Source of the DNA: Bacillota bacterium
GTDB lineage: Bacteria; Bacillota; Clostridia; Peptostreptococcales; Anaerovoracaceae
DNA: 7,455 nucleotides
Assembly (NCBI GenBank): GCA_030527065.1
Contig: JAUNBO010000091.1
Coordinates: 1-7,455, forward strand
Direction of reading: 5' to 3'
Shown: positions 1 to 6,760 of the stretch, piece by piece
Position numbering within the stretch: position 1 is the stretch's first letter
How the letters are laid out: each line of letters opens with the position of its first letter
Notes under the pieces: generated by a model
What the model was told of the DNA's origin: nothing
What the model saw: only the letters and a program-made list of their open reading frames with translations
The model's database searches: none
Made by a program: the position numbers and the translations under genes

Positions 1-106
1 CCTTAAATTCTTAGCTGGTCCTGCGGAGGCCCGGCAAACCGCCCCCCTGGCGCCCGTGAAAAGCAACAAAACCACCGGTCGGGCCTTCACAGGAACGGCT
101 TTCCTG
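1..106. other. Upstream intergenic stretch without a recognisable gene
   Basis: I see no convincing coding sequence here. The plus frame opening at 56 runs through hutH in the wrong frame and matches no family. A minus-strand frame of about 28 codons starting with GTG near 88 has no ribosome site and no recognisable content. The left part is GC-rich with C and G runs. It could be the 3' flank of a gene outside the window, but no terminator with a U-tract is visible. Confidence 0.5.
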
Positions 107-107
107 T
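89..107. promoter_or_regulatory. Perfect inverted repeat abutting the -35 box, candidate operator
   Basis: ACAGGAA (89-95) and TTCCTGT (101-107) are perfect reverse complements around the 5-nt centre CGGCT. The right arm ends on the first base of the proposed -35 hexamer. A dyad in this place suits a dimeric regulator that either contacts RNA polymerase at the -35 region or blocks it. It is not followed by a T-run on either strand, so it is unlikely to be an intrinsic terminator. The binding protein is unknown, and no regulator gene lies in the window. Confidence 0.4.
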
Positions 108-135
108 TGCAAAAAAGGCGGAGGAATGGTAGAAT
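107..135 (+). promoter_or_regulatory. Sigma-A-type promoter for the hut operon
   Basis: TTGCAA (107-112) matches 4 of 6 bases of the -35 consensus. TAGAAT (130-135) matches 5 of 6 bases of the -10 consensus, and the spacer is exactly 17 bp. TG at 127-128, one base before the -10, gives an extended -10 motif. Transcription would start near 142 and leave a leader of about 100 nt before hutH. No comparable promoter was noticed in the spacers between the downstream genes, so it probably drives all five. The start point is predicted, not observed. Confidence 0.65.
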
Positions 136-161
136 AAGAAAAGTGAAAATAATTACAGTAT

Positions 162-176
162 TTCCAATTAGCGGAA
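162..176. promoter_or_regulatory. Short dyad TTCC-N7-GGAA in the early transcribed region
   Basis: TTCC (162-165) and GGAA (173-176) are inverted around an AT-rich 7-nt centre, roughly 20 to 35 nt after the predicted start site. It could be a downstream operator or a weak RNA stem. The arms are only 4 bp and such repeats occur by chance, so this is a weak call. Confidence 0.2.
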
Positions 177-181
177 TAGTT

Positions 182-209
182 AGGCGCTGTGGCAGCGCTT
201 TAGCAAAGC
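182..209 (+). promoter_or_regulatory. Two overlapping, mutually exclusive hairpins in the hutH leader
   Basis: Hairpin A pairs 182-189 with 193-200. It has six Watson-Crick pairs (GCGCTG/CAGCGC), then one G-U and one A-U pair, closed by a 3-nt loop. Hairpin B pairs GCTTT (197-201) with AAAGC (205-209). Both use bases 197-200, so they cannot form together. Hairpin A is followed by only three U residues, so it is a poor intrinsic terminator on its own. The arrangement could be an attenuator-like switch, a protein target or an mRNA-stabilising element, but the sequence does not show which. Confidence 0.35.
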
Positions 210-226
210 AAAGAGGGCGGGCAAAA

Positions 227-234
227 GAAGGGAG
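227..234 (+). promoter_or_regulatory. Ribosome binding site that fixes the hutH start
   Basis: GAAGGGAG (227-234) is purine-rich and lies 8 nt before the ATG at 243. The alternative in-frame GTG begins at 234, inside this same motif, and would have no usable Shine-Dalgarno site. This decides in favour of the ATG. Confidence 0.75.
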
Positions 235-242
235 TGCCGGAA

Positions 243-1772
243 ATGGAAAAGACCATTGTAATAGGAGGCGGGAGGCTGACCCGGGCAGATGTGCTGGCAG
301 TGGCCAGGAAGCATTGCCCCGTAAAGCTGGCGGAAGAGGCCCTGGCTCTGATGCGGGAGTCCAGAGCCCTGGTGGACAAATGCGTGGAGGAGCACCGGGT
401 GGTCTACGGCCTCACCACCGGCTTCGGCCAGTTCAGCAATGTTTCCATCTCAAAAGAGGACGCCTTTACGCTGCAGGAAAACCTCATCATGAGCCATGCC
501 TGCGGCGTGGGAGACCCGCTCCCCGAGGAAGTGGTGCGGGCCATGATGCTGCTCAGGGTCAACGCTCTCAGCGTGGGCAATTCCGGCATCAGGACGGAAA
601 CGGTGGAAACTCTGGCGGAAATGCTCAACCGGGGAGTGATCCCCGTGGTTCCCGCCAAGGGCTCCCTGGGCGCCAGCGGGGACCTGGTGCCCTTGGCGCA
701 TATGGCGCTGGTCCTCATCGGCCTGGGGGAAGCTTTCTGGAACGGGGAGCGGATGGCCGGCGGCCAGGCCATGGAGCGCGCCGGATTGGAGCCGGTCCGG
801 CTCACCTCCAAGGAAGGGCTGGCCCTCATCAACGGCACCCAGGCCATGACGGCCCTGGGAGCCCTGGCCGTCAGCGACGCCCGGGTGCTGATGAAGACGG
901 CGGACGTCATAGGGGCCCTTACCATGGAGAGCCAGTTCGGCATCATAGACGCCATGGACCCCAGGCTTCAGGAGCTGCGGCGTCAGCCGGGGCAGATGGC
1001 CGTGGCAGAAAACATGCGGCGGCTGCTGGCGGGGAGCGCCAAGATCAGCCGTCAGGGGCAGATCAGGGTGCAGGACGCCTATGTGCTCCGCTGCATTCCG
1101 CAGATCCACGGGCCGGGCAGAGAGGCCATAGAGTATGTGGGAGCCATGATAGACCGGGAGATCAATGCGGTGACGGACAATCCCATCATCTTCCCGGACA
1201 CGGACCAGGCCATTTCCGGCGGGAATTTCCACGGAGAGTATCTGTCCATGGGGCTGGATTTCCTGGGCATCGCCCTGGCGGAGTTCGCCGACGTATCGGA
1301 GCGGCGCATAGAGCGGCTGGTGAACCCGGCCCTCAGCAATCTCCCCGCCTTCCTGGTGAAAAACGGCGGGCTCAACTCCGGCATGATGATCGCCCAATAC
1401 ACTGCGGCGGCCCTGGTATCGGAGAACAAGGTCCTGGCCCATCCCGCCTGCGTGGATTCCATTCCTTCCTCCGCCAATCAGGAGGACCATGTGAGCATGG
1501 GCATGACGGCGGCCAGAAAGGCCCGGGAAATCCTGAGCAACGCCGTGAACGTGCTGGCCATAGAGCTCATGTGCGCCGCCCAGGCCATAGAGTTCAACGG
1601 GGCCAGGGGGCTTGCACCGGCCACCGCCGCCGTATACAATAAAGTGAGGGAAGAGGTGACGGCTCTGGAGGAGGACCGGGTCCTCTATACGGACATCGAA
1701 AAATGTGCGGCCCTGGTGCGTTCCGGGGCGGTGCTGGACGCCGCCGAGGGCGCCGTGGGGCCCTTGCTGTAA
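243..1772 (+). CDS. hutH: Histidine ammonia-lyase (histidase)
   Basis: This cytoplasmic enzyme deaminates L-histidine to trans-urocanate and ammonia, the first step of the Hut pathway. The 509-residue product has the usual family length. The self-cyclising MIO triad Ala-Ser-Gly is at residues 144-146 inside GSLGASGDLVPLAH. Tyr55 in YGLTTGFG, Asn197 in LINGTQAM, Gln277, Tyr280 and Arg283 in QDAYVLRCIPQ, and Glu414 in SANQEDHVSMG match the known catalytic positions of Pseudomonas putida histidase, the last four at identical numbers. These residues separate it from phenylalanine and tyrosine ammonia-lyases of the same fold. The ATG at 243 is preferred over a GTG at 234 because of ribosome-site spacing. 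It is the first gene of the operon, behind the promoter at 107-135, with hutU following after 62 nt. Nothing suggests damage. The function call is very secure. Confidence 0.97.
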   Translation: MEKTIVIGGGRLTRADVLAVARKHCPVKLAEEALALMRESRALVDKCVEEHRVVYGLTTGFGQFSNVSISKEDAFTLQENLIMSHACGVGDPLPEEVVRAMMLLRVNALSVGNSGIRTETVETLAEMLNRGVIPVVPAKGSLGASGDLVPLAHMALVLIGLGEAFWNGERMAGGQAMERAGLEPVRLTSKEGLALINGTQAMTALGALAVSDARVLMKTADVIGALTMESQFGIIDAMDPRLQELRRQPGQMAVAENMRRLLAGSAKISRQGQIRVQDAYVLRCIPQIHGPGREAIEYVGAMIDREINAVTDNPIIFPDTDQAISGGNFHGEYLSMGLDFLGIALAEFADVSERRIERLVNPALSNLPAFLVKNGGLNSGMMIAQYTAAALVSENKVLAHPACVDSIPSSANQEDHVSMGMTAARKAREILSNAVNVLAIELMCAAQAIEFNGARGLAPATAAVYNKVREEVTALEEDRVLYTDIEKCAALVRSGAVLDAAEGAVGPLL

Positions 1773-1789
1773 GCTGCGGCGGCCGCTGC
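1773..1789 (+). other. GC-rich hairpin directly after the hutH stop codon
   Basis: GCTGCGG (1773-1779) and CCGCTGC (1783-1789) form a stem of six GC pairs with one internal T-T mismatch and a CGG loop. It starts on the base after TAA. The bases that follow (GGACCCC) are not a U-tract, so it should not terminate efficiently and hutU can still be co-transcribed. It may block 3'-to-5' decay or mark an RNA processing point. Neither role is shown by sequence. Confidence 0.4.
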
Positions 1790-1834
1790 GGACCCCATTC
1801 TGTACATTCAAAAGAAAGAAAGGAGCGAACCTCT

Positions 1835-3868
1835 ATGCTGACCAATCAGGAAATCGCAGGCGCCATGAAATTTTGCCTTTCCGGCGAGCTGCCTCCCAGG
1901 AAAGAATTTGAGCCGGGGATACGCCGGGCTCCCAAGCGGGAATTCAGCCTGAGCAAGGCGGACACCCTGCTGGCGCTGAAAAACGCCCTGCGCTATGTGC
2001 CCCCCCAGTGGCACGATGAGCTGATCCCGGAATTTCTGGAGGAGCTCTTCACCCGGGGGCGCATTTACGGCTACCGCTTCCGGCCGGAGGGGCCCATCAA
2101 GGCCAGGCCGATAGAGGAGTACAAAGGAAACTGCATAGAGGGCAAGGCCTTTCAGCTGATGATAGACAACAACCTGGACTTTGAGGTGGCTCTTTACCCC
2201 TATGAGCTGGTGACCTACGGAGAAACGGGACAGGTGTGCCAGAACTGGATGCAGTACCTGCTCTTGAAGCAGTATCTGGAGGCCCTGACGGACCGGCAGA
2301 CCCTGGTGGTGGCTTCGGGTCACCCCATGGGGCTGTTCCAGTCTCACAAGACCTCGCCCCGGGCCATCGTGACCAACGGCCTGCTGGTGGGCATGTTCGA
2401 CGATCAGGAAAACTGGCGGCGGGGGGCCGCCCTGGGAGTGACCAACTACGGACAGATGACGGCGGGGGGCTGGATGTACATAGGGCCCCAGGGCATCGTC
2501 CACGGCACTTATAATACCCTGCTGAACGCAGGGCGGCTGAAGCTGGGGATCCCTGCGGAAAAGGACCTGAAAGGCGTCCTGTTTGTCAGCTCCGGCCTGG
2601 GAGGAATGAGCGGCGCCCAGGGCAAGGCGGCCAGGATCGCCGGGGCCGTGGGGATCATTGCGGAGGTGGATCCTTCCCGCATCAGGACCCGCCACGACCA
2701 GGGCTGGGTGGATATGGTGGCGGAAAGCCCGGAGGAGGCCTTCCGGTTGGCGGAGGGCTTTCTGAAGGAAGGGAAGGCCATGGCCATCGCCTTCCATGGA
2801 AACGTGGTGGACCTGCTGGAGTACGCCGACGCACAGAACATCCACATTCCCCTGGCGTCTGACCAGACCTCCTGTCATGCGGTCTACGACGGCGGCTACT
2901 GCCCCGCCGGCCTCAGCTTTGAGGAGCGGACCGCCATGCTGGCGGAGAATAAGGAAGGCTTCCGGAGGCTGGTGGATGAAAGCCTCATCCGTCATTTCCA
3001 TGTGATACAGCGGCTGGCGGCCAGGGGAACCTATTTCTTCGATTACGGCAACAGCTTCCTGAAATCCATTTACGACGCCGGGGCCACGGAGATCTGCAAG
3101 AACGGGGTCAACGAGCTGGACGGCTTCATTTTCCCCTCGTATGTGGAGGATATCCTGGGACCCTGCCTCTTCGATTACGGCTACGGCCCCTTCCGCTGGG
3201 TGTGCCTGTCCGGAAAGCCCTCGGACCTGCGACGCACAGACCTGGCGGCCATGGAGTGCATAGATCCGGAGCGCCGCTATCAGGACAGGGACAATTACAA
3301 CTGGATCCGGGACGCAGAGGAAAACCGCATGGTGGTGGGCTCTCAGGCCCGCATCCTCTATCAGGACGCTCTGGGCCGCCGGGACATCGCCCTGCGCTTC
3401 AACAAGCTGGTAAGAGACGGAGAATGCGGCCCCATCATGCTGGGCAGGGACCATCACGATACCGGGGGCACAGATTCTCCCTTCCGGGAGACCTCCAACA
3501 TCAAGGACGGCAGCAACATCACGGCGGACATGGCCACCCACGTTTTCGGCGGCAACTGTGCCCGGGGCATGAGCCTGGTGGCGCTCCACAACGGCGGCGG
3601 CGTGGGCATAGGGCGGTCCATCAACGGCGGCTTCGGCATGGTGCTGGACGGCAGCGAAAGAGTGGATACCATCCTGCGGAGCTCCATGCCCTGGGACGTT
3701 ATGGGAGGCGTGGCCCGGCGGGCCTGGGCCAGAAACGAAAACGCCCTGGCCACCAGCGCAGAGTACAATAAGACAGCGCCGGACAACCACATCACCCTGC
3801 CCTATCTGCCGGAGAGAGAGGACCTGGAAAACGTGGTGGAGGAGGCTTACTCCGCTTATATGAAGTAG
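1835..3868 (+). CDS. hutU: Urocanate hydratase (urocanase), long form
   Basis: HutU adds water to urocanate to give 4-imidazolone-5-propionate, using tightly bound NAD+ as an electrophile. The product is 677 residues, clearly longer than the roughly 550-residue proteobacterial and Bacillus enzymes, and close in length and wording to animal UROC1. The glycine-rich nucleotide-binding stretch SSGLGGMSGAQ is at 252-262, DQTSCH at 343-348, GRDHHD at 537-542 and HNGGGVG from 585. Cys457 in FRWVCLSG probably corresponds to the active-site cysteine of the classical urocanase signature, where the local sequence is ARICW. The ATG at 1835 follows AGGAG (1821-1825) by 9 nt. The frame stays open upstream into hutH, but that extension has no ribosome site and is not conserved-looking. 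It sits between hutH and ftcD in the operon. The function is secure; the exact catalytic role of Cys457 is inferred. Confidence 0.97.
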   Translation: MLTNQEIAGAMKFCLSGELPPRKEFEPGIRRAPKREFSLSKADTLLALKNALRYVPPQWHDELIPEFLEELFTRGRIYGYRFRPEGPIKARPIEEYKGNCIEGKAFQLMIDNNLDFEVALYPYELVTYGETGQVCQNWMQYLLLKQYLEALTDRQTLVVASGHPMGLFQSHKTSPRAIVTNGLLVGMFDDQENWRRGAALGVTNYGQMTAGGWMYIGPQGIVHGTYNTLLNAGRLKLGIPAEKDLKGVLFVSSGLGGMSGAQGKAARIAGAVGIIAEVDPSRIRTRHDQGWVDMVAESPEEAFRLAEGFLKEGKAMAIAFHGNVVDLLEYADAQNIHIPLASDQTSCHAVYDGGYCPAGLSFEERTAMLAENKEGFRRLVDESLIRHFHVIQRLAARGTYFFDYGNSFLKSIYDAGATEICKNGVNELDGFIFPSYVEDILGPCLFDYGYGPFRWVCLSGKPSDLRRTDLAAMECIDPERRYQDRDNYNWIRDAEENRMVVGSQARILYQDALGRRDIALRFNKLVRDGECGPIMLGRDHHDTGGTDSPFRETSNIKDGSNITADMATHVFGGNCARGMSLVALHNGGGVGIGRSINGGFGMVLDGSERVDTILRSSMPWDVMGGVARRAWARNENALATSAEYNKTAPDNHITLPYLPEREDLENVVEEAYSAYMK

Positions 3869-3872
3869 GGAG

Positions 3873-3894
3873 GGGCGGCGAAGCCCTTCGGCCC
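3873..3894 (+). other. Hairpin just after the hutU stop codon
   Basis: GGGC (3873-3876) pairs with GCCC (3891-3894), and CGAA (3879-3882) pairs with TTCG (3887-3890). A two-base GG bulge separates the two stems, and the loop is GCCC. The stop codon ends at 3868, four bases earlier. No U-run follows, so read-through into ftcD is expected. Its position and build resemble the element after hutH. Confidence 0.35.
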
Positions 3895-3920
3895 GGACCG
3901 GAAAGATTTACAGAATTCCA

Positions 3921-3934
3921 CTGCTGAGAAGCAG
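3921..3934 (+). other. Small GNRA-loop hairpin upstream of ftcD
   Basis: CTGCT (3921-3925) and AGCAG (3930-3934) form a perfect 5-bp stem closed by GAGA, which fits the stable GNRA tetraloop class. It ends 9 nt before the AGGAG ribosome site of ftcD (3944-3948) and does not cover it. It may help shape the 88-nt spacer RNA, or it may be chance. Confidence 0.25.
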
Positions 3935-3956
3935 AAAAAGCAAAGGAGAGGAAAGC

Positions 3957-4862
3957 ATGGCAATGAACCGTATTATGGAATGTGTGCCCAACTTCAGCGA
4001 GGGAAGGGACATGGACAAGGTGGAAAAGATCGCAGGGGCCTTCCGGGGCAAGGAGGACGTCCGCCTTCTGGATTATTCTGCGGACAAGGACCACAACCGC
4101 TGTGTCATCACGGTGGTGGGGGAACCGGAGGCTCTGGGCAGGGCGGTGGTGGAGGCCATCGGCATTGCCCGGGACCTGATAGATATGAATGCGCACCAGG
4201 GGCAGCACCCCCGCATGGGGGCCGCCGACGTAGTGCCCTTCATCCCCATAAAGCATGTGACCATGGAAGACGCCGTGGCCCTTGCCCGGTCCGTGGGGGA
4301 GGCCGTGGGCCAGACTTACGATATCCCGGTCTTTCTGTATGAAAGGTCCGCTACTGCGCCCCACAGGGAAAACCTGGCTTCCGTGAGGAAGGGCCAGTAT
4401 GAGGGCCTGGCCGAAAAGATGAAGGACGCCGCCCTCTGGACGCCGGATTTCGGACCGGGGGCCCCTCATCCCACCTTTGGCGCCGTGGCCATAGGCGCCC
4501 GGATGCCTCTGGTGGCCTACAATGTGAATCTGGATACGGATCAGCTGGAGATCGCCGACGCCATCGCCAAAAAAGTGCGCTTCATCGGCGGCGGCCTGCG
4601 CTATTGCAAGGCCATGGGAGTGGACCTGGCGGACAGAAAGCAGACCCAGGTGTCCATGAACCTGACGGACTACACCAAAACCTCCGTCTACAGCGCCTTT
4701 GAAATGGTGAAGATGGAGGCCCGGCGCTACGGCGTCAACGTGGTGGGCAGCGAGGTCATCGGCCTGGTGCCCATGCAGGCTCTGGTGGATTGCGCCGAGT
4801 ATTACCTGGGGATCGAGAATTTCAGCGCGGCCCAGGTGATAGAAAACCGTATAATGGAGTAG
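3957..4862 (+). CDS. ftcD: Glutamate formimidoyltransferase
   Basis: FtcD transfers the formimino group of N-formimino-L-glutamate to tetrahydrofolate, releasing L-glutamate and 5-formimino-THF. The 301-residue product matches only the transferase half of mammalian FTCD. It opens with the characteristic MNRIMECVPNFSEG. His84 in HQGQHPRMGA corresponds to catalytic His82 of the mammalian enzyme. DFGP (164-167) and SEVIGLVP (265-272) are also family landmarks of the two transferase subdomains. The cyclodeaminase half is absent and is supplied by the separate fchA gene downstream. The start at 3957 lies 8 nt after AGGAG (3944-3948). An in-frame ATG at 3963 is possible but worse spaced, and would shorten the protein by two residues. 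The stop is only 4 nt before hutI, so the two are almost certainly translated from one message. The activity assignment is secure. Confidence 0.96.
   Translation: MAMNRIMECVPNFSEGRDMDKVEKIAGAFRGKEDVRLLDYSADKDHNRCVITVVGEPEALGRAVVEAIGIARDLIDMNAHQGQHPRMGAADVVPFIPIKHVTMEDAVALARSVGEAVGQTYDIPVFLYERSATAPHRENLASVRKGQYEGLAEKMKDAALWTPDFGPGAPHPTFGAVAIGARMPLVAYNVNLDTDQLEIADAIAKKVRFIGGGLRYCKAMGVDLADRKQTQVSMNLTDYTKTSVYSAFEMVKMEARRYGVNVVGSEVIGLVPMQALVDCAEYYLGIENFSAAQVIENRIME
4856..4859 (+). promoter_or_regulatory. hutI ribosome site embedded in the end of ftcD
   Basis: GGAG at 4856-4859 lies in the last sense codons of ftcD and ends 7 nt before the hutI ATG. Ribosomes ending ftcD at 4860-4862 are therefore already at the hutI start, a layout typical of translational coupling. 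It supports the ATG at 4867 as the true start. Confidence 0.7.
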
Positions 4863-4866
4863 CGCC

Positions 4867-6102
4867 ATGAAGACCATTCTGATAAATGCCGGCCAGCTGG
4901 TCACCTGCAGCGGCTTCGGTCCCAAAAGCGGGGCGGAGGCCATGAACCGGCTGGGGATCATTGAAGGCGGCGCCGTGGTGATGGAGGACGGGCTCATCAC
5001 TGCCGTAGGGACCACAAAGGAGCTGCTGCCCCGTCACAGGGATGCGGAGGTCCTGGACTGCGCCGGAAAGGCGGTGCTGCCGGGCTTTGTGGATTCTCAC
5101 ACCCATTTCATTTTCGGCGGCTACCGGGCGGAGGAATTCTCCTGGCGGCTCCGGGGCGTCAGCTATATGGAAATCATGGAAAGGGGCGGCGGCATCAACG
5201 CAACGGTGAAGCCCACCCGGGACGCTTCGGAGGATGAGCTGGTGGAGGAGGGCCGGAAGCGGCTGGATTCCATGCTGGCCTTCGGAGTCACCACCGTGGA
5301 AGGGAAAAGCGGCTACGGGCTGGATACGGAAAACGAGCTGAAGCAGCTCCGGGCCATGGCCAGGCTCCAGAAGGAACATCCTCTGGACGTGGTCCCCACT
5401 TTTATGGGGGCCCATGCCGTTCCCGACGAATACCGGGGCCGCACCGGGGAATATGTGGACTATATCATACGGGAGATGCTGCCGGCGGCGGCAGGCCTGG
5501 CGGAGTTCTGCGATGTGTTCTGCGAGGCCCGGGTCTTTGAAACAGAGGATTCCCGCAGGCTGCTCCAGGCGGCCCGCAGCCGGGGCATGAAGCTGAAGCT
5601 TCACGCCGACGAGATCGTGCCCATAGGGGGGACGGAGCTGGCGGCGGAGCTTTCGGCCCTTTCCGCAGACCATCTGCTCCACGCCTCGGACCTGGGGATC
5701 CGCCGGCTGGCGGAAGAGGGCGTGGTGGCCACGCTGCTGCCGGCCACGGCCTTCAGCCTGAAGGAGCCTTATGCCAGAGGCCGGTACATGATAGACCAGG
5801 GCTGTGCCGTGGCTCTGGCCAGCGATTACAATCCGGGGAGCTGTTTTTCCAATTCCATTCCGCTGCTTTTCGCTCTGGCCACCATCTATATGGGGCTCAC
5901 CATAGAGGAAGCGGTCACGGCCCTGACCATAAACGGGGCCGCCGCCGTGGACCGGGCGGACCGGGCGGGCAGCATAGACCCCGGGAAAAAGGCGGACCTG
6001 GTGGTCCTCCGGTACCCGGATTATCACTTCCTCAATTACCACTTTGCCGTGAACATCGTGGAAACGGTGATCAAAGAGGGCCGGGTGGCGTATCAGGCAT
6101 AA
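4867..6102 (+). CDS. hutI: Imidazolonepropionase
   Basis: HutI hydrolyses 4-imidazolone-5-propionate to N-formimino-L-glutamate, the third step of the pathway. At 411 residues it has the normal length of this amidohydrolase-superfamily enzyme. An N-terminal beta segment (about 1-70) leads into the metal-dependent barrel, and C-terminal strands close the structure. The metal ligands are visible: His78 and His80 in DSHTHFIFGG, His246 in LHADE and Asp320 in ASDYNPGS. Glu249 and His269 (SADHLLHASD) fit the substrate-handling positions of the Bacillus subtilis enzyme, with offsets of two to four residues throughout. The LHADE and SDYNPGS context separates it from hydantoinases, dihydroorotases and other barrel relatives. 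It overlaps no neighbour: ftcD ends 4 nt upstream and fchA begins 40 nt downstream. Having hutI after ftcD means gene order does not follow reaction order. Confidence 0.96.
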   Translation: MKTILINAGQLVTCSGFGPKSGAEAMNRLGIIEGGAVVMEDGLITAVGTTKELLPRHRDAEVLDCAGKAVLPGFVDSHTHFIFGGYRAEEFSWRLRGVSYMEIMERGGGINATVKPTRDASEDELVEEGRKRLDSMLAFGVTTVEGKSGYGLDTENELKQLRAMARLQKEHPLDVVPTFMGAHAVPDEYRGRTGEYVDYIIREMLPAAAGLAEFCDVFCEARVFETEDSRRLLQAARSRGMKLKLHADEIVPIGGTELAAELSALSADHLLHASDLGIRRLAEEGVVATLLPATAFSLKEPYARGRYMIDQGCAVALASDYNPGSCFSNSIPLLFALATIYMGLTIEEAVTALTINGAAAVDRADRAGSIDPGKKADLVVLRYPDYHFLNYHFAVNIVETVIKEGRVAYQA

Positions 6103-6142
6103 GGAAACAAACCCGCAGAAAAAAGAGAAAGGACAGAAACAA

Positions 6143-6760
6143 ATGCTGAAAGATCTGACAGTAACAGAGTTTATGGAGACCCTGGCCTCCGATTCCCCCG
6201 TTCCCGGCGGCGGCAGCGTAGCCGCCCTTTGCGCCGCCACCGCCTGCGACCTGGTCGCCATGGTGGCTTCCCTCACCATAGGAAAAAAAGGCTATGAAGA
6301 GGCCTGGGAAGAAATGACGGTCCTGAAAGAAGAGATGGTGGAGGCGGGAGAAAAGCTTCTGGACTCCATGGACGAGGATGCGGATTCCTACGCCAGGGTG
6401 GTGGGCTGCTTCAAGCTCCCCAAAGAAACGGAGGAAGAAAAGGCCGCCCGGGCCGCCGCCATACAGGAGGCCACCCGGGAAGCCGCACTGGTCCCTCTGG
6501 GGGTGGCGGAAGCTGCCGCAGAACTCTTCGGCCCCGCCGCCGCTGTCATTGCCAGGGGCAATAAAAATGCCGCCTCCGACGGCGCTGTGGCCGCCATGAT
6601 GGCCCGCACCGCCGTTCTCAGCGCCCTGTACAACGTGCGCATCAACGCCGTCTCCCTGAAGGACGCAGCCCTCAGGGAAGAACTTCTGGAGAAAGCAGAC
6701 AGGCTGGAAAAGCGGGCCCGGGAGCAGGAAGGGGCCATATTGGAACAGCTGCGCTTCTGA
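6143..6760 (+). CDS. fchA: Formimidoyltetrahydrofolate cyclodeaminase
   Basis: FchA cyclises 5-formimino-THF to 5,10-methenyl-THF and releases ammonia, so the histidine ring carbon enters the one-carbon pool. The 205-residue, mostly helical product matches the C-terminal half of mammalian FTCD. It has PGGGSVAA at 21-28, an acidic DEDADSY segment at 77-83 and the stretch KLPKETEEEK at 91-100, which resembles the LPKNTPEEK region of the human enzyme. The ATG at 6143 is 9 nt after GGA in the purine-rich AAAGGAC (6128-6133). This is a weaker ribosome site than those of hutU and ftcD. It is the last gene of the operon; a hairpin overlaps its stop codon and deoD converges on it. Methenyl-THF made here could be reduced by FolD or recovered through formyl-THF synthetase, but neither gene is in the window. 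Confidence 0.94.
   Translation: MLKDLTVTEFMETLASDSPVPGGGSVAALCAATACDLVAMVASLTIGKKGYEEAWEEMTVLKEEMVEAGEKLLDSMDEDADSYARVVGCFKLPKETEEEKAARAAAIQEATREAALVPLGVAEAAAELFGPAAAVIARGNKNAASDGAVAAMMARTAVLSALYNVRINAVSLKDAALREELLEKADRLEKRAREQEGAILEQLRF

Noticed and set aside
89..107. CcpA catabolite-control (cre) site
   Set aside because: The palindrome has a CG near its centre, but when aligned on it the flanking TG-A-A and T-CA positions of the cre consensus do not match.
182..209. Known riboswitch or intrinsic leader terminator before hutH
   Set aside because: The leader is too short and simple for the riboswitch classes I know, and the main hairpin is followed by only three U residues.
234..242. GTG at 234 as the hutH start
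   Set aside because: It falls inside the GAAGGGAG ribosome site, whereas the ATG at 243 has ideal spacing and starts near where family members start.
56..1642. Plus-strand open frame of 528 codons overlapping hutH in another frame
   Set aside because: Product is Arg/Gly/Pro/His-rich with no domain, and hutH in the other frame carries every catalytic motif.
450..1811. Minus-strand open frame of 453 codons opposite hutH
   Set aside because: Opposite a certain gene, no family resemblance, unusual His/Gly-rich composition; a codon-bias shadow.
1703..1834. Extended hutU N-terminus of 44 residues overlapping the end of hutH
   Set aside because: The frame is open, but there is no ribosome site upstream and the extra residues are Gly/Arg-rich out-of-frame hutH sequence; the ATG at 1835 has AGGAG 9 nt upstream.
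1773..1834. Intrinsic terminator between hutH and hutU
   Set aside because: A hairpin exists, but no U-tract follows and the operon clearly continues in the same pathway.
1808..3790. Minus-strand open frame of 660 codons opposite hutU
   Set aside because: It lies opposite a certain gene, has low-complexity Gly/His/Ala/Pro/Val-rich content with no recognisable domain, and is explained by GC-rich third positions removing stop codons on the other strand.
4822..6279. Minus-strand open frame of 485 codons opposite hutI, and a similar one of 407 codons opposite ftcD (3792-5015)
   Set aside because: Same shadow pattern; compositions are unlike real proteins and the sense genes are certain.
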